Origin: Lentzea albidocapillata subsp. violacea
GTDB lineage: Bacteria; Actinomycetota; Actinomycetes; Mycobacteriales; Pseudonocardiaceae
Length of the DNA stretch: 64,000 nucleotides
Reading direction: 5' to 3'
Assembly (NCBI RefSeq): GCF_900100275.1
Contig: NZ_FNET01000005.1
Location: 393,954 to 457,953 of the forward strand
The notes under the pieces are model-generated. The model ran no database searches. It was given only the letters and a program-made list of their open reading frames with translations, and was not told the DNA's origin. Below are positions 34,241 to 44,071 of the stretch, piece by piece (positions within the stretch are counted from its first letter, which is position 1; every line of letters starts with the position of its first letter). The position numbers and the translations under genes are program-made.

Positions 34241-35365
34241 ATGCGCAGCAAGACTCTCGCTTCCATCGCCGTTACCGCGGGCCTCGCCCTGGCGGTCTCG
34301 GCGTGCGGCGCCAACACGTCCTCCGGCACCGGAGGAGGCACCGAAACGAATTCTGGCAGCGGCACGGGCGCGAAGGTCGGCGTGATCCTGCCCGAGACCG
34401 CCTCCTCCGCGCGCTGGGAGGGCTTCGACAAGCCGCTCCTCGAGGCGGCTCTGAAGAAGGAAGGGCTCGTCCCCGACATCCAGAACGCTCAGGGCGACGT
34501 GCAGAAGTTCAGCACCCTGGCCGACGGCATGATCAACGCCGGCGTCAAGGTCCTGATCATCGCCACGCCCAACAGCGAGGTCGGTGCCTCGGTCGCCAAG
34601 AAGGCGCAGGCCCAGGGCATCCAGGTCATCGACTACGACCGCCTGAACACCGGCGGCTCCTCGTCCTACTACGTGTCGTTCGACAACGTGAAGGTCGGCG
34701 AGCTGCAGGGCCAGGGGCTCTCGGACGCGATGAAGGCCGCCCCGCAGGGTGCGAACGTCATCGAGATCGAGGGCGCGCCGACGGACAACAACGCGACCCT
34801 GTTCCACCAGGGCCAGCAGAAGGTCCTCAAGCCGCTCTACGACTCGGGCAAGCTCAAGCTGGTCCAGTCCCAGCCGATCGACAACTGGGACAACCAGAAG
34901 GGTGGCCAGGTCTTCGAGCAGATCCTGACCAGCAACGGCGGCAAGGTCGACGGCGTCGTCGCCGCCAACGACGGCCTCGCCGGCGCTGTGATCACGGTCC
35001 TCAAGAAGGTCGGCCTGAACGGCAAGGTCCCGGTCACCGGTCAGGACGCCACCCCGGACGGCCTGCAGGCCGTGCTCCGCGGTGACCAGTACATGACCGT
35101 CTTCAAGCCCATCAAGGACGAGGCCGAGGCCGCCGCCAAGCTGGCCGCCGCTCTGGCCAAGAACGACACCGCCGCCGCCGACGCGCTCGCGTCCGCCTCG
35201 ACGGACGACACCAAGGGCAACCGCAAGGTCAAGTCCGTCCTGCTGTCCGCCCAGCTGATCACGAAGGACAAGGTCAAGTCCGTCGTGGACGCGGGCTTCG
35301 TCAAGGCGTCGGAGATCTGCGTCGCCGACACCCAGGCCGCCTGCACCGAGCTCGGCATCAAGTAA
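34241..35365 (+). CDS. xylF: Xylose/ribose-type ABC transporter substrate-binding lipoprotein
   Basis: 374 residues. Signal peptide with lipobox AVSAC (Cys about 22), a Gly/Thr/Ser linker, then a family 2 periplasmic sugar-binding domain: KVGVILPETASSARWEGFDKPLLEAALK, VLIIATPNSEVGASVAKKAQAQGIQVIDYDRL, DGVVAANDGLAGAVITVLKKVGLNGKVPVTGQDAT and a C-terminal pair of cysteines (ICVADTQAACTE). It resembles XylF, the D-xylose binder. The start is preceded by AAAGGGATGGCGG. The importer genes follow after a 13-bp-stem hairpin. Confidence 0.9.
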   Translation: MRSKTLASIAVTAGLALAVSACGANTSSGTGGGTETNSGSGTGAKVGVILPETASSARWEGFDKPLLEAALKKEGLVPDIQNAQGDVQKFSTLADGMINAGVKVLIIATPNSEVGASVAKKAQAQGIQVIDYDRLNTGGSSSYYVSFDNVKVGELQGQGLSDAMKAAPQGANVIEIEGAPTDNNATLFHQGQQKVLKPLYDSGKLKLVQSQPIDNWDNQKGGQVFEQILTSNGGKVDGVVAANDGLAGAVITVLKKVGLNGKVPVTGQDATPDGLQAVLRGDQYMTVFKPIKDEAEAAAKLAAALAKNDTAAADALASASTDDTKGNRKVKSVLLSAQLITKDKVKSVVDAGFVKASEICVADTQAACTELGIK

Positions 35366-35379
35366 GACCGCGTGCGTCG

Positions 35380-35407
35380 GGCGGGGTGCGGAACTCCGCA
35401 CCCCGCC
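35380..35407 (+). terminator. Intercistronic hairpin after the binding-protein gene
   Basis: GGCGGGGTGCGGA pairs perfectly with TCCGCACCCCGCC over a 2-base loop. No T-tract follows and the operon continues, so it probably attenuates read-through and protects the upstream mRNA, favouring excess binding protein. Confidence 0.7.
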
Positions 35408-35437
35408 TCGGCGCGTGGTAACCACGGAGGAAACCCA

Positions 35438-36211
35438 GTGAGCGAGCCGATTCTCGAGCTGCGCGGCATCAACAAGAGCTTCGGTCCCGTGCACGTCCTG
35501 CACGACATCGACCTCGACGTCCATCCAGGCGAGGTCACCGCCCTCGTCGGCGACAACGGCGCGGGCAAGTCGACGCTGGTCAAGTGCATCGCGGGCATCC
35601 ACCCAACCGACTCGGGTGAGGTCCTGTTCGAGGGCAGGCCGGTGCACATCAAGGGCCCGCGCGAAGCCGCGGAGCTCGGGATCGAGGTCGTCTACCAGGA
35701 CCTCGCGCTGGCCGACAACCTGGACATCGTCCAGAACATGTTCCTCGGCCGTGAACGCACCAAGGGCGGCCTGCTAGACGAGACCGACATGGAACAGGCG
35801 GCGCGCAAGACGCTGGCGTCGCTGTCCGTCCGCACGGTCAAGTCGGTGCGCACCCAGGTCTCGTCGCTGTCCGGCGGTCAGCGCCAGACCGTGGCGATCG
35901 CCAAGGCCGTGCTGTGGAACAGCAAGGTCGTCCTGCTCGACGAACCCACCGCGGCGCTCGGCGTCGCGCAGACGCGGCAGGTGCTCGACCTGGTCCGCAG
36001 GCTCGCGGAGCAGGGCCTTGGCGTCGTACTGATCAGCCACAACATGAACGACGTCTTCGAGGTCGCCGACAAGATCGCGTGCCTCTACCTCGGCCGCATG
36101 GCCGCCGTCGTGGGGTCCAAGGACGTCACGCACGGCCAGGTCGTCGAGCTGATCACCGCCGGTCGTTCCGGCGACCTGGGCATCGCCCGCCCTGAGGCGG
36201 CGACGATCTGA
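35438..36211 (+). CDS. xylG: Xylose-type ABC transporter ATP-binding protein
   Basis: The GTG at 35438 has ACGGAGGAAA just upstream and gives 257 residues with one nucleotide-binding domain: Walker A GDNGAGKSTLVK near residue 38, Q-loop VVYQDLALADNL, signature VSSLSGGQRQTVAIAKAV, Walker B VVLLDEPTAALG and the switch histidine in LISHNMNDV. E. coli XylG has two such domains in about 510 residues; the single-domain form presumably works as a dimer. Stop and permease start overlap (TGATG). Confidence 0.9.
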   Translation: MSEPILELRGINKSFGPVHVLHDIDLDVHPGEVTALVGDNGAGKSTLVKCIAGIHPTDSGEVLFEGRPVHIKGPREAAELGIEVVYQDLALADNLDIVQNMFLGRERTKGGLLDETDMEQAARKTLASLSVRTVKSVRTQVSSLSGGQRQTVAIAKAVLWNSKVVLLDEPTAALGVAQTRQVLDLVRRLAEQGLGVVLISHNMNDVFEVADKIACLYLGRMAAVVGSKDVTHGQVVELITAGRSGDLGIARPEAATI

Positions 36212-37668
36212 TGAGTTCCGAAGAGGGCGGCATGACCGACACCACCGAAAAGCACGAGCACGACCACGAGATGCCCCAGCAGGGTGCGATCTCCGACTTC
36301 GGCATCGACACGACGTCCCAGTCCACGGGCGAGGCCGTGCGCGACTACTGGGCCAGGGTCCGCGGCGGCGAGCTGGGCTCGCTGCCCGCGCTGCTCGGGC
36401 TCGTCGTGCTGCTCGTCGTGTTCAGCGCGTTGTCCCCCACGTTCTTCACCCTCGGCAACCTCGCGAACCTGCTCCAGCAGGGCGCCAGCATCACCATCAT
36501 CGCGATGGGCCTGGTGTTCGTGCTGCTGCTCGGCGAGATCGACCTGTCCGCCGGTACCGCGTCCGGTGTGACGGCAGCGGTGATGGCGCTGCACCTCATC
36601 AACGACGGCAACCTGCTCGGCGGCATGGGCGACACGGTGTTCTACGTGTTCTGCGGCCTGCTGGTGCTCGCCATCGTGCTCGCCTCGGTGATGAAGATCT
36701 GGGCCGGTGCGGTGCTGTCCGCGATCGCGCTCGTGATCGCCGCGGTCGGCATCCCCGCGAACGCCTGGCTGGAGATGCTGCTCGCGATCTGCGTCGGCGC
36801 GGCCATCGGCTCCATCACGGGCTTCCTGGTCGCGAAGGTCGGCATCCCGTCGTTCGTCGTGACCCTGGCGCTGTTCCTCGTCTGGGGCGGTGTCGTGCTG
36901 CAGTTCATCGGTGACGGCGGCACGCTCGGCCTGCGCGACGACACGATCTTCAACGTCGCCAACGGCAACCTGAACTTCGTGGGTTCCTGGGCGTTGTTCG
37001 TCATCGCCGTCGGCGGCTACGCGGCGGTCGTGCTCACCCGCCACTTCTCCCGCCTGCGCAAGGGACTCGTGGCCCAGCCGACCTCGCTGGTGCTGGGCAA
37101 GATCGGCGCCCTCACGGTGCTGGCCGCCGTCATCACCTACGCGCTCTCGCTGAACCGGGCGCAGAGCAACCTCGTGATCATCGAGGGCGTGCCGTACGTG
37201 GTGCCGTTGGTGCTCGTGCTGCTCGTGATCGGCACGTTCGTGCTCGACCGCACCAGCTACGGCCGTCACGTCTACGCAGTCGGTGGCAACAAGGAGGCCG
37301 CCCGCCGCGCCGGTATCAACGTCGAGCGGATCAGGATGAGCGTGTTCGTCATCGCCTCCTCGGCCGCCGCGATCGGTGCGATCGTGTACTCGTCCAAGGT
37401 CGGCTCCGTCGACCCGAACGCCGGAGCCGGCAACACGCTGCTGCTGTCGGTCGGTGCGGCCGTCATCGGTGGCACGTCGCTGTTCGGCGGCAAGGGCCGG
37501 CTGCGCGACGCGGTCATCGGTGGCGCGGTGCTCGCGATCATCCAGAACGGCATGGGCCTGCTCAGGCAGCCCGCCGCTGTCGTGTTCATCGTGACCGGTC
37601 TGGTCCTGCTGCTCGCCGCGAGCGTCGACGCGTTGTCCCGCCGCCGGGCGGCCACCGCGGCTCGATGA
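36211..37668 (+). CDS. xylH: Xylose-type ABC transporter permease
   Basis: 485 residues from ATG 36211; ATG 36232 (MTDTTEKHEHDHEMPQQG) with GAAGAGGG upstream is an alternative. A 50-60 residue polar, His/Glu-rich cytoplasmic N-terminus precedes about 10-12 membrane helices starting at LPALLGLVVLLVVFSALS. Family landmarks include IIAMGLVFVLLLGEIDLSAGT, GSITGFLVAKVGIPSFVVTLALFLVWGG, YAVGGNKEAARRAGINVERIRM and GGTSLFGGKGRLRDAVIGGAVLAII. It forms the channel with the ATPase and binding protein. Confidence 0.92.
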   Translation: MSSEEGGMTDTTEKHEHDHEMPQQGAISDFGIDTTSQSTGEAVRDYWARVRGGELGSLPALLGLVVLLVVFSALSPTFFTLGNLANLLQQGASITIIAMGLVFVLLLGEIDLSAGTASGVTAAVMALHLINDGNLLGGMGDTVFYVFCGLLVLAIVLASVMKIWAGAVLSAIALVIAAVGIPANAWLEMLLAICVGAAIGSITGFLVAKVGIPSFVVTLALFLVWGGVVLQFIGDGGTLGLRDDTIFNVANGNLNFVGSWALFVIAVGGYAAVVLTRHFSRLRKGLVAQPTSLVLGKIGALTVLAAVITYALSLNRAQSNLVIIEGVPYVVPLVLVLLVIGTFVLDRTSYGRHVYAVGGNKEAARRAGINVERIRMSVFVIASSAAAIGAIVYSSKVGSVDPNAGAGNTLLLSVGAAVIGGTSLFGGKGRLRDAVIGGAVLAIIQNGMGLLRQPAAVVFIVTGLVLLLAASVDALSRRRAATAAR

Positions 37669-37672
37669 CGCG

Positions 37673-38827
37673 GTGACCGGCCCCACGTCCGGCACCCGTC
37701 CCGACGAGATCCGCAGGCACAACCGGACGGCGCTGCTGCGCCGCCTGCACATCGACGGACCGTCCACCAGGGCGTCGCTCGCGGCTGAGCTCGGCCTCAA
37801 CCGCAGCACGATCAAGGCCCTGGTGGACGGCCTCGCCGAAGCCGGTGTCGTCGCCGAACGCGTGCCCGCTCTGCGCAGCGGAGCGGGCCGCCCGTCCCTG
37901 CTCGTGCTGCCCCAGCCGAACGCCGCCGTCGTCATCGCGATCGACGTGCGCGTCGAGCACGTCGCGATGGGGTTCGTCGGCCTCGGCGGGGAGATCCTCG
38001 GACGGGACAGCTGGAACCTGCACCGGACGCGTGATCCGGGGGAGGTCATCACGCACATCGTCGAGTCGGCGCGCCTCATGGCCGACGACCTCGACGCCAC
38101 CGCGGTCGGGGTGGGTGTCTCGGTGCCCGGCGTCGTGCGACGCTCCGACGGGTACGTCCACGAGGCACCCAACCTGCACTGGACCGGTGTCGCGCTCGGC
38201 AAACGCCTGGAGGCGGTGCTGAAGCTGCCGGTCCAGGTCGGCAACGACGCGGAGCTCGGTGCACTGGCCGAGCACGTGCGCGGTGCGGCCCGCGAGTCCT
38301 CGGACATGGTCTACATCTCCGCGGACGTCGGCGTCGGCGGAGGCGTGATCCTGTCCGGGCAGCCGTTGCGCGGCTCCGGCGGTTACGTCGGCGAACTCGG
38401 GCACATGGTGGTCAACCCGGCCGGACGGCGGTGCTACTGCGGCTGCGACGGCTGCTGGGAGACCGAGGTGGGCGAACCGGCGCTGTGCCGGGCGCTGGGT
38501 CTTCCCGACGACGCTCCGCGCGGCGCCGTCGTCGCGGCGTTGCGGGCGTTGGACGACCCGTCGGTGCTCGACGAGTTCGCCGGCTGGCTCGCACTGGGGC
38601 TCGCGAACATCGTCAACATCCTCGGCCCGGAACTGGTCGTGCTCGGCGACCTCTACACCGCACTGCCGGCGTCCGTCGTCGATTCGGTGAGCTCCGCCGT
38701 GCAGGTGCGCAGTCTCGTCTCGCGCGCGGTCGGCGGGACCCAGGTCGTGACATCGCCCCTGGGCCGCGACGCGAAGCTCGTCGGAGCGGCTGAGCTGGCC
38801 TTCGAACCCGTGCTGGACGCCATCTAG
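37673..38827 (+). CDS. ROK family transcriptional repressor, XylR-like
   Basis: 384 residues starting at GTG, 4 bases after the permease stop. The first 70 residues are a winged helix (RRHNRTALLRRLHIDGPSTRASLAAELGLNRSTIKALVDGL); the rest is the sugar-kinase-like domain with VGVGVSVPGVV, ISADVGVGGGVILSGQPLRGSGGYVGELGHM and the zinc motif CYCGCDGCWE. It probably represses the importer and is released by xylose or a related sugar. Confidence 0.9.
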   Translation: MTGPTSGTRPDEIRRHNRTALLRRLHIDGPSTRASLAAELGLNRSTIKALVDGLAEAGVVAERVPALRSGAGRPSLLVLPQPNAAVVIAIDVRVEHVAMGFVGLGGEILGRDSWNLHRTRDPGEVITHIVESARLMADDLDATAVGVGVSVPGVVRRSDGYVHEAPNLHWTGVALGKRLEAVLKLPVQVGNDAELGALAEHVRGAARESSDMVYISADVGVGGGVILSGQPLRGSGGYVGELGHMVVNPAGRRCYCGCDGCWETEVGEPALCRALGLPDDAPRGAVVAALRALDDPSVLDEFAGWLALGLANIVNILGPELVVLGDLYTALPASVVDSVSSAVQVRSLVSRAVGGTQVVTSPLGRDAKLVGAAELAFEPVLDAI

Positions 38828-38836
38828 AAAGCGAAG

Positions 38837-38867
38837 GGGGCGGAGACCCAGAAGGGGTCCCCGCCCC
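38837..38867 (+). terminator. Terminator of the importer operon
   Basis: GGGGCGGAGACCC pairs with GGGGTCCCCGCCCC (one bulge) around AGAA, 10 bases after the ROK gene stop and also facing the convergent DUF7455 gene. Confidence 0.75.
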
Positions 38868-38889
38868 GAGCGGCTAGGTGGGGTGGAAG

Positions 38890-39069
38890 TCAGCCCTGCT
38901 GAATTTCAGCAGCGAGCTCGCGCAGCTTTTCGCTGTGTGCGCGGGAGTGGTGCCCGCAGAACAGCAGCTCGCCCCCGGACGGGAGAACGGCGCGAACCTG
39001 GGCAGCAGCCCCGCAGCGGTCGCAGCGGTCGGCAGCGGTCAACTCGGGGCGGGTGAGTGCTGCAGTCAT
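38890..39069 (-). CDS. DUF7455-type small zinc-ribbon-like protein
   Basis: A 59-residue protein: MTAALTRPELTAADRCDRCG, then AQVRAVLPSGGELLFCGHHS and KLRELAAEIQQG. The two C-x2-C/C-x2-H type pairs (CDRCG and FCGHH) suggest a single zinc ribbon. GGAGGGAGATCC lies just before the ATG. This very short, strongly conserved actinobacterial protein commonly lies near sigma factor genes; function unknown. Confidence 0.9.
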   Translation of the reverse strand: MTAALTRPELTAADRCDRCGAAAQVRAVLPSGGELLFCGHHSRAHSEKLRELAAEIQQG

Positions 39070-39487
39070 AATGGATCTCCCTCCGTCCCAGCACCGGAAA
39101 CGGTGTGTTTCGGTGCCCTCTTACCAAGCTGCGACCACAGCGCCCCTGGCCGGTGCGCGGTGCTCGCTGCCTCCACTCTGACAGACGTTTCGGCGATAGT
39201 CAGTGTTCCCGTGTACGTGGCGACTCGCGTCACTATGCGATTTACCCGCCTGCAGCATGCCCACACCTGTGTTCGCCACCGGTTCACCGTCTTGACATGC
39301 ACACTGAGCAACCGGAAACCCGCTGGTGGAGCAGCGTGTTCCGGCCATTCGGTCGGTTGCGTGCGACCGGGAGTGTGATATCCCTTGCGCTTGTCCGCCC
39401 TCCGCGAACAGGTCACGAACGTCCCACGATTCGGACGCGGAACCGTGATCAAAAATCCGGTCGAATGCCTGCTTCCAGCCTGTCCGA
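39070..39487. other. Gene-poor stretch upstream of DUF7455
   Basis: No reading frame here looks coding: the frames that are open lack codon bias. It must hold the DUF7455 promoter on the minus strand. I see a small CACCG-TTTC-CGGTG hairpin just before its ribosome site (about 39090-39103, minus strand) and an isolated TTGACA on the plus strand near 39294 without a good -10. Confidence 0.4.
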
Positions 39488-40030
39488 TCAGCTCGCGAGG
39501 GCTGCGCTGATCGCTCGTGCCGTGTGCCCCACGGCCTCTCTCAAGGCCGTGGCGCTGCGGCCGTTGTCGAGAACCGCGGAGACGGTGCCGATGACGCTGC
39601 TGGACGGCGTGCGCACCGGTGCGCTGACGAACTCCATGCCCGCCGGCACCGTCGCCCCTGGCCGCAACCGGGTCACGTCCTCGGCCCGCACGATGCTCGC
39701 CGCCGCGACCAGCACCCGGTCGAGCCGCGGCACCGCGAGGATCGTCGACGTCCTGATCGTCGCGGACAGTGCCCGCAACGGTTGCCGCGCCACCCGCAGG
39801 ACGCCCGGAGCAGGTTCCCAGGCCTGCCCGAACCGGAACATCTGCGCGCCGATGCGGTAGCGGCCGCGCACGTTCTCCACCGCGCCGAGGACCTCCATCT
39901 GCTCCAGCAGGCGGTGCACCGTCGTCTTCGGCATCTCGCAGCGTGCAGCCAGTTGCGTGAGCCCCAGCTCACCCTCGTCCATCAGTTCGTCCAGCAGTGA
40001 GAAAGCCCCTTCGAGTACCGATCTGCCCAT
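39488..40030 (-). CDS. Short IclR-type transcriptional regulator
   Basis: 180 residues. The N-terminal winged helix is clear (LEGAFSLLDELMDEGELGLTQLAARCEMPKTTVHRLLEQMEVLGAVE), followed by RGRYRIGAQMFRFGQAW and a reduced effector region (RPLRALSATIRTSTILAVPRLDRVLVAAAS). Normal IclR proteins have about 250 residues, so about 70 residues of the ligand domain are missing; the domain still ends in a family-like helix. A similar XRE/IclR hybrid class exists in actinobacteria. Target unknown. Confidence 0.75.
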   Translation of the reverse strand: MGRSVLEGAFSLLDELMDEGELGLTQLAARCEMPKTTVHRLLEQMEVLGAVENVRGRYRIGAQMFRFGQAWEPAPGVLRVARQPLRALSATIRTSTILAVPRLDRVLVAAASIVRAEDVTRLRPGATVPAGMEFVSAPVRTPSSSVIGTVSAVLDNGRSATALREAVGHTARAISAALAS

Positions 40031-40093
40031 GGTTTCGTGCCCCCTCGTTCCGTTGTTCGGAACTGATGCTGGCGGGGATCCATTGGTGGCACA

Positions 40094-40111
40094 TGAGTAC
40101 AGGGGTACTCA
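40094..40111. promoter_or_regulatory. Candidate operator of the short IclR regulator
   Basis: TGAGTAC and GTACTCA are perfectly inverted around AGGG, 64 bases upstream of the regulator start, a natural place for autoregulation. Confidence 0.4.
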
Positions 40112-40125
40112 ATTTCCGAAACACG

Positions 40126-40156
40126 ACAGCCCCGCACCGAACCGGTGCGGGGCTGT
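40126..40156 (-). terminator. Terminator of sigA
   Basis: ACAGCCCCGCACCG pairs perfectly with CGGTGCGGGGCTGT over a 3-base loop, about 20 bases after the sigA stop. Confidence 0.85.
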
Positions 40157-40177
40157 GTGCGTATGACTGGGTAAGAC

Positions 40178-41497
<1,320 letters not shown>

Positions 41498-41605
41498 GTA
41501 CGCCCTTTCGCGACGGTCGTTCAAGGCTAACCAGAGGGCGCGAAACCTCGGTCGCCAGAGTTCGGGGGATATCCCCGCCGATCTTGCTTGGCGGGTGTGC
41601 GTTCC

Positions 41606-41611
41606 ATTGTA
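41606..41611 (-). promoter_or_regulatory. Probable -10 box of sigA
   Basis: TACAAT on the minus strand, five of six matches to TATAAT and rare in this GC-rich DNA, about 110 bases upstream of the sigA start. No convincing -35 is seen. Confidence 0.45.
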
Positions 41612-41715
41612 ACGACGTCCGTGACGCGGTGTTGCGCCCCGAGGTGCTTCGAGGCGCTCTCACCTGCGTTCCCGCAGCTAGATCGAGTCGGACACGTTTC
41701 GGTGTCGAACGCTCA

Positions 41716-42477
41716 CTACGGCCTGACGCCGTGCTCGGCGGCCCATGCGGCGCCCACGATTCCGGCGTCGTTCTTCAGCGCGGCAGCGACCACTTCGGTG
41801 CGGACCTCAAGCAACGGCAACCACTTGTGCGCCTTCTTGCTCACACCGCCACCGGCGATGACGAGATCGGGCCAGATGAGGTCCTCGAGCACGTTGATGT
41901 ACCGCGTCACCCTGGGCGTCCACTCCTCCCAGGACAGGTCCTTCTCCTCCTTCACGGAGGCGGCCGCGCGCGATTCCGCGTCGTGCCCGTCGACCTGGAG
42001 GTGGCCGAACTCGGTGTTCGGGACGAGCTTGCCGTCGAGGAACACCGCGCTGCCGATACCCGTGCCGAACGTCAGCAGGACCACAGTGCCGTTCTTGCCC
42101 ACGCCCGCGCCGAACGACATCTCCGCGATACCGGCCGCGTCCGCGTCGTTCATCACGACGATGTCCTCGGGCCTGCGCTCGAGGCGCGCGGCGAAGAGCT
42201 GCTGGGCGTCGCAGTTGATCCAGCCCTTGTCCACGTTCGCGGCGCTGAGGGCCACACCGTGCTTGACCACACACGGCAGCGTGATGCCGACCGGGCCGTC
42301 CCACTGGAACTTCTCGACGATCTCCGCGACGACCTCCGCCACCGCCTCCGGTGTCGAAGGCTGGGGCGTGGGGATCCGCATGCGTTCGCCGTCCAGTGCT
42401 CCTGCCTCGAGGTCGACCAGGCCGCCCTTGACGCCGGAGCCGCCGATGTCCACACCGAACCCGCGGGTGATGCCCAT
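41716..42477 (-). CDS. ppgK: Polyphosphate glucokinase
   Basis: 253 residues of the ROK sugar kinase family: phosphate loop DIGGSGVKGGLVDL at the N-terminus, IVVMNDADAAG, LLTFGTGIGSAVFLDG and VIAGGGVSKKAHKWLP. Actinobacterial PpgK phosphorylates glucose with inorganic polyphosphate or ATP; this one has the same length and motifs, and the genomic position next to sigA and suhB matches M. tuberculosis ppgK. Divergent from suhB. Confidence 0.92.
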   Translation of the reverse strand: MGITRGFGVDIGGSGVKGGLVDLEAGALDGERMRIPTPQPSTPEAVAEVVAEIVEKFQWDGPVGITLPCVVKHGVALSAANVDKGWINCDAQQLFAARLERRPEDIVVMNDADAAGIAEMSFGAGVGKNGTVVLLTFGTGIGSAVFLDGKLVPNTEFGHLQVDGHDAESRAAASVKEEKDLSWEEWTPRVTRYINVLEDLIWPDLVIAGGGVSKKAHKWLPLLEVRTEVVAAALKNDAGIVGAAWAAEHGVRP

Positions 42478-42594
42478 CCCCGTGGTCCTTCCTACTAGAT
42501 CCTGCTGGTTTCGATTCAGTACACCTGTGGTGCGCAGACATTAGCCTGACGTTGCCCGATAGTCCCGTGCTAGTGACGCAGGAGGGAACCGGTC

Positions 42595-43401
42595 GTGTTC
42601 GATCCCCGGCCACTCGTCGATACCGCGACGGCCATCGCACGGGAAGCGGGTGCTCTTGTTCAGCGCATGCGTGCTTCCGCGGTCGTCTCGTTCGACACCA
42701 AGAGCACTTCGACGGACGTGGTGACCGCGGCGGACCGCGCCTCGGAACAACTCGTCCGGACGCGTCTGTCCGAGTTGCGCCCCGGCGAGCCCGTGCTCGG
42801 CGAGGAGGAGGGCGGCCTTGACGGTCGTGCCGTCGTCGAGGGCCTGACGTGGGTCGTCGACCCCATCGACGGCACCGTCAACTACCTCTACGGAATCCCC
42901 TGGTACTCGGTGTCGATCGCCGCACAGCTCGACGGTGAGTCTGTCGCGGGCGCGGTGTTCGAGCCCGCCACCGGCCGCATGTGGACCGCCGCACGCGGGT
43001 ACGGCTCGTTTCTCGACGGTTCGCCGTTGCGCGTCTCCTCGACGACCGACTTGTCTCTCTCGTTGCTGGGGTACGGGTTCGCCTACCGGCCGGAGCGGCG
43101 TCAGCGTCAGGCCGACGCCTGGGCCCGGATGGCGGGTCGGGTCCGCGACCTGCGGCGGGCCGGAGCGGCGTCGCTGGACCTCTGCTCGGTGGCGGCCGGG
43201 CGGCTCGACGCCTACACGGAGCACGGCCTCGGCCGGTGGGACTGGGCGGCCGGCGGACTGATCGCCGCGGAGGCCGGCGCGGTCGTGCGGTTGCCGGGCT
43301 CATCGCCCGAACTGGGGGAGGACGCGACGTTCGCCGCGGCGCCCGGCATCGCCGACGCCATGCACAGCGCGCTCGTCGAGTCCGGCTACGGCAAGGTCTG
43401 A
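42595..43401 (+). CDS. suhB: Inositol monophosphatase family protein
   Basis: 268 residues from a GTG with AGGAGGGAACC upstream. Metal and catalytic motifs: VVTAADRASEQ, LGEEEGG, VVDPIDGTVNYLYGIPWYSVSIA and, C-terminal, GLGRWDWAAGGLIAAEAGA. Such enzymes hydrolyse inositol phosphates (for mycothiol or phosphatidylinositol in actinobacteria) and sometimes fructose bisphosphate. Position corresponds to mycobacterial suhB. Stop is followed by a beta-module palindrome. Confidence 0.9.
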   Translation: MFDPRPLVDTATAIAREAGALVQRMRASAVVSFDTKSTSTDVVTAADRASEQLVRTRLSELRPGEPVLGEEEGGLDGRAVVEGLTWVVDPIDGTVNYLYGIPWYSVSIAAQLDGESVAGAVFEPATGRMWTAARGYGSFLDGSPLRVSSTTDLSLSLLGYGFAYRPERRQRQADAWARMAGRVRDLRRAGAASLDLCSVAAGRLDAYTEHGLGRWDWAAGGLIAAEAGAVVRLPGSSPELGEDATFAAAPGIADAMHSALVESGYGKV

Positions 43402-43420
43402 AAGCGCAGGTCAGAACGCT

Positions 43421-43430
43421 AATATATCGG
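43421..43430 (+). repeat. Half gamma repeat
   Basis: AATATATCGG, followed by TTA, matches one half of the gamma module and abuts the beta palindrome, 20 bases after the suhB stop. Confidence 0.5.
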
Positions 43431-43476
43431 TTATGCAAAATACGTTTGCGGACGTCCGCAAACGTATTTTGCATAA
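43431..43476. repeat. Beta-module perfect palindrome, 46 bp
   Basis: The left arm TTATGCAAAATACGTTTGCG plus GAC is followed with no spacer by its exact reverse complement, centred between 43453 and 43454. It is beta facing beta and lies in the convergent gap between suhB and the PH-like gene, so it may terminate both transcripts. Confidence 0.9.
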
Positions 43477-43497
43477 GGGGTCCGCGAGCGGATCCGA

Positions 43498-44040
43498 TCA
43501 ACGTTGAATCAACGTTGATTCAGGGAGGCCCGTCAACGTTGACAGCAGGGTGACGACCTGGCGCACGTCCGGGAGGTGGATCAGTTCGGCGACCGTTCGG
43601 GTGCCGTAGCCGTCGGGCATGACCCGCCGGTCGAGCCTGATGTATCCGGTGCCATCCGGTTCCTCGGCGAAGGTCAGGTCGTCGATGTCGGCGAGCTTCA
43701 CCGACCGCGCCCGCCTTCCGGGAACGGACACGACGCGTTGGTCGGTCACGTAGTAGGTCGTGCGACGCAGGGTCCGATAGCGCCAGAGGAACGGCTCGGC
43801 CAGGTAGAGAAGTTCGAGCACGACGAACGCGCCGAACACCAAGAGGGCGGTGGACCAGCTGTCGAGGAAGTCCGACCACCCGCGCATCAGAAGGACCGAC
43901 CCCGCCACGAGCGCGATCTTGACGGCGTCGAACCTGAGGCTGAACCTGATCCACTTCACGTCCAGGCTCAAGAAGACCGAGTGATGTGCCGGCTTGCCCT
44001 TCCACAGGACGTGCTCGTCCGGAAGAAGATCTAGCCCCAT
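43498..44040 (-). CDS. PH-like (bacterial pleckstrin homology type) membrane protein
   Basis: 180 residues. A short N-terminal LLPDEHVLWKGKPAHHS resembles the start of bacterial PH domains. Two hydrophobic segments (about 36-54 and 62-85, KIALVAGSVLLMRGW and STALLVFGAFVVLELLYLAE) follow, then YRTLRRTTYYVTDQRVVSV, the PH-like core. The last codons lie in three copies of the palindrome TCAACGTTGA. Function unknown. Confidence 0.7.
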   Translation of the reverse strand: MGLDLLPDEHVLWKGKPAHHSVFLSLDVKWIRFSLRFDAVKIALVAGSVLLMRGWSDFLDSWSTALLVFGAFVVLELLYLAEPFLWRYRTLRRTTYYVTDQRVVSVPGRRARSVKLADIDDLTFAEEPDGTGYIRLDRRVMPDGYGTRTVAELIHLPDVRQVVTLLSTLTGLPESTLIQR

Positions 44041-44071
44041 GCGCGCAAGGTAGCGCGCGGCCGAGCGGGAG

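Noticed and set aside
36085..38307. 740-codon open frame on the minus strand opposite the xylose importer and ROK genes
   Set aside because: It is a shadow of the high-GC coding strand: composition is His/Arg/Asp-rich low complexity, and the opposite strand has well-defined family motifs throughout.
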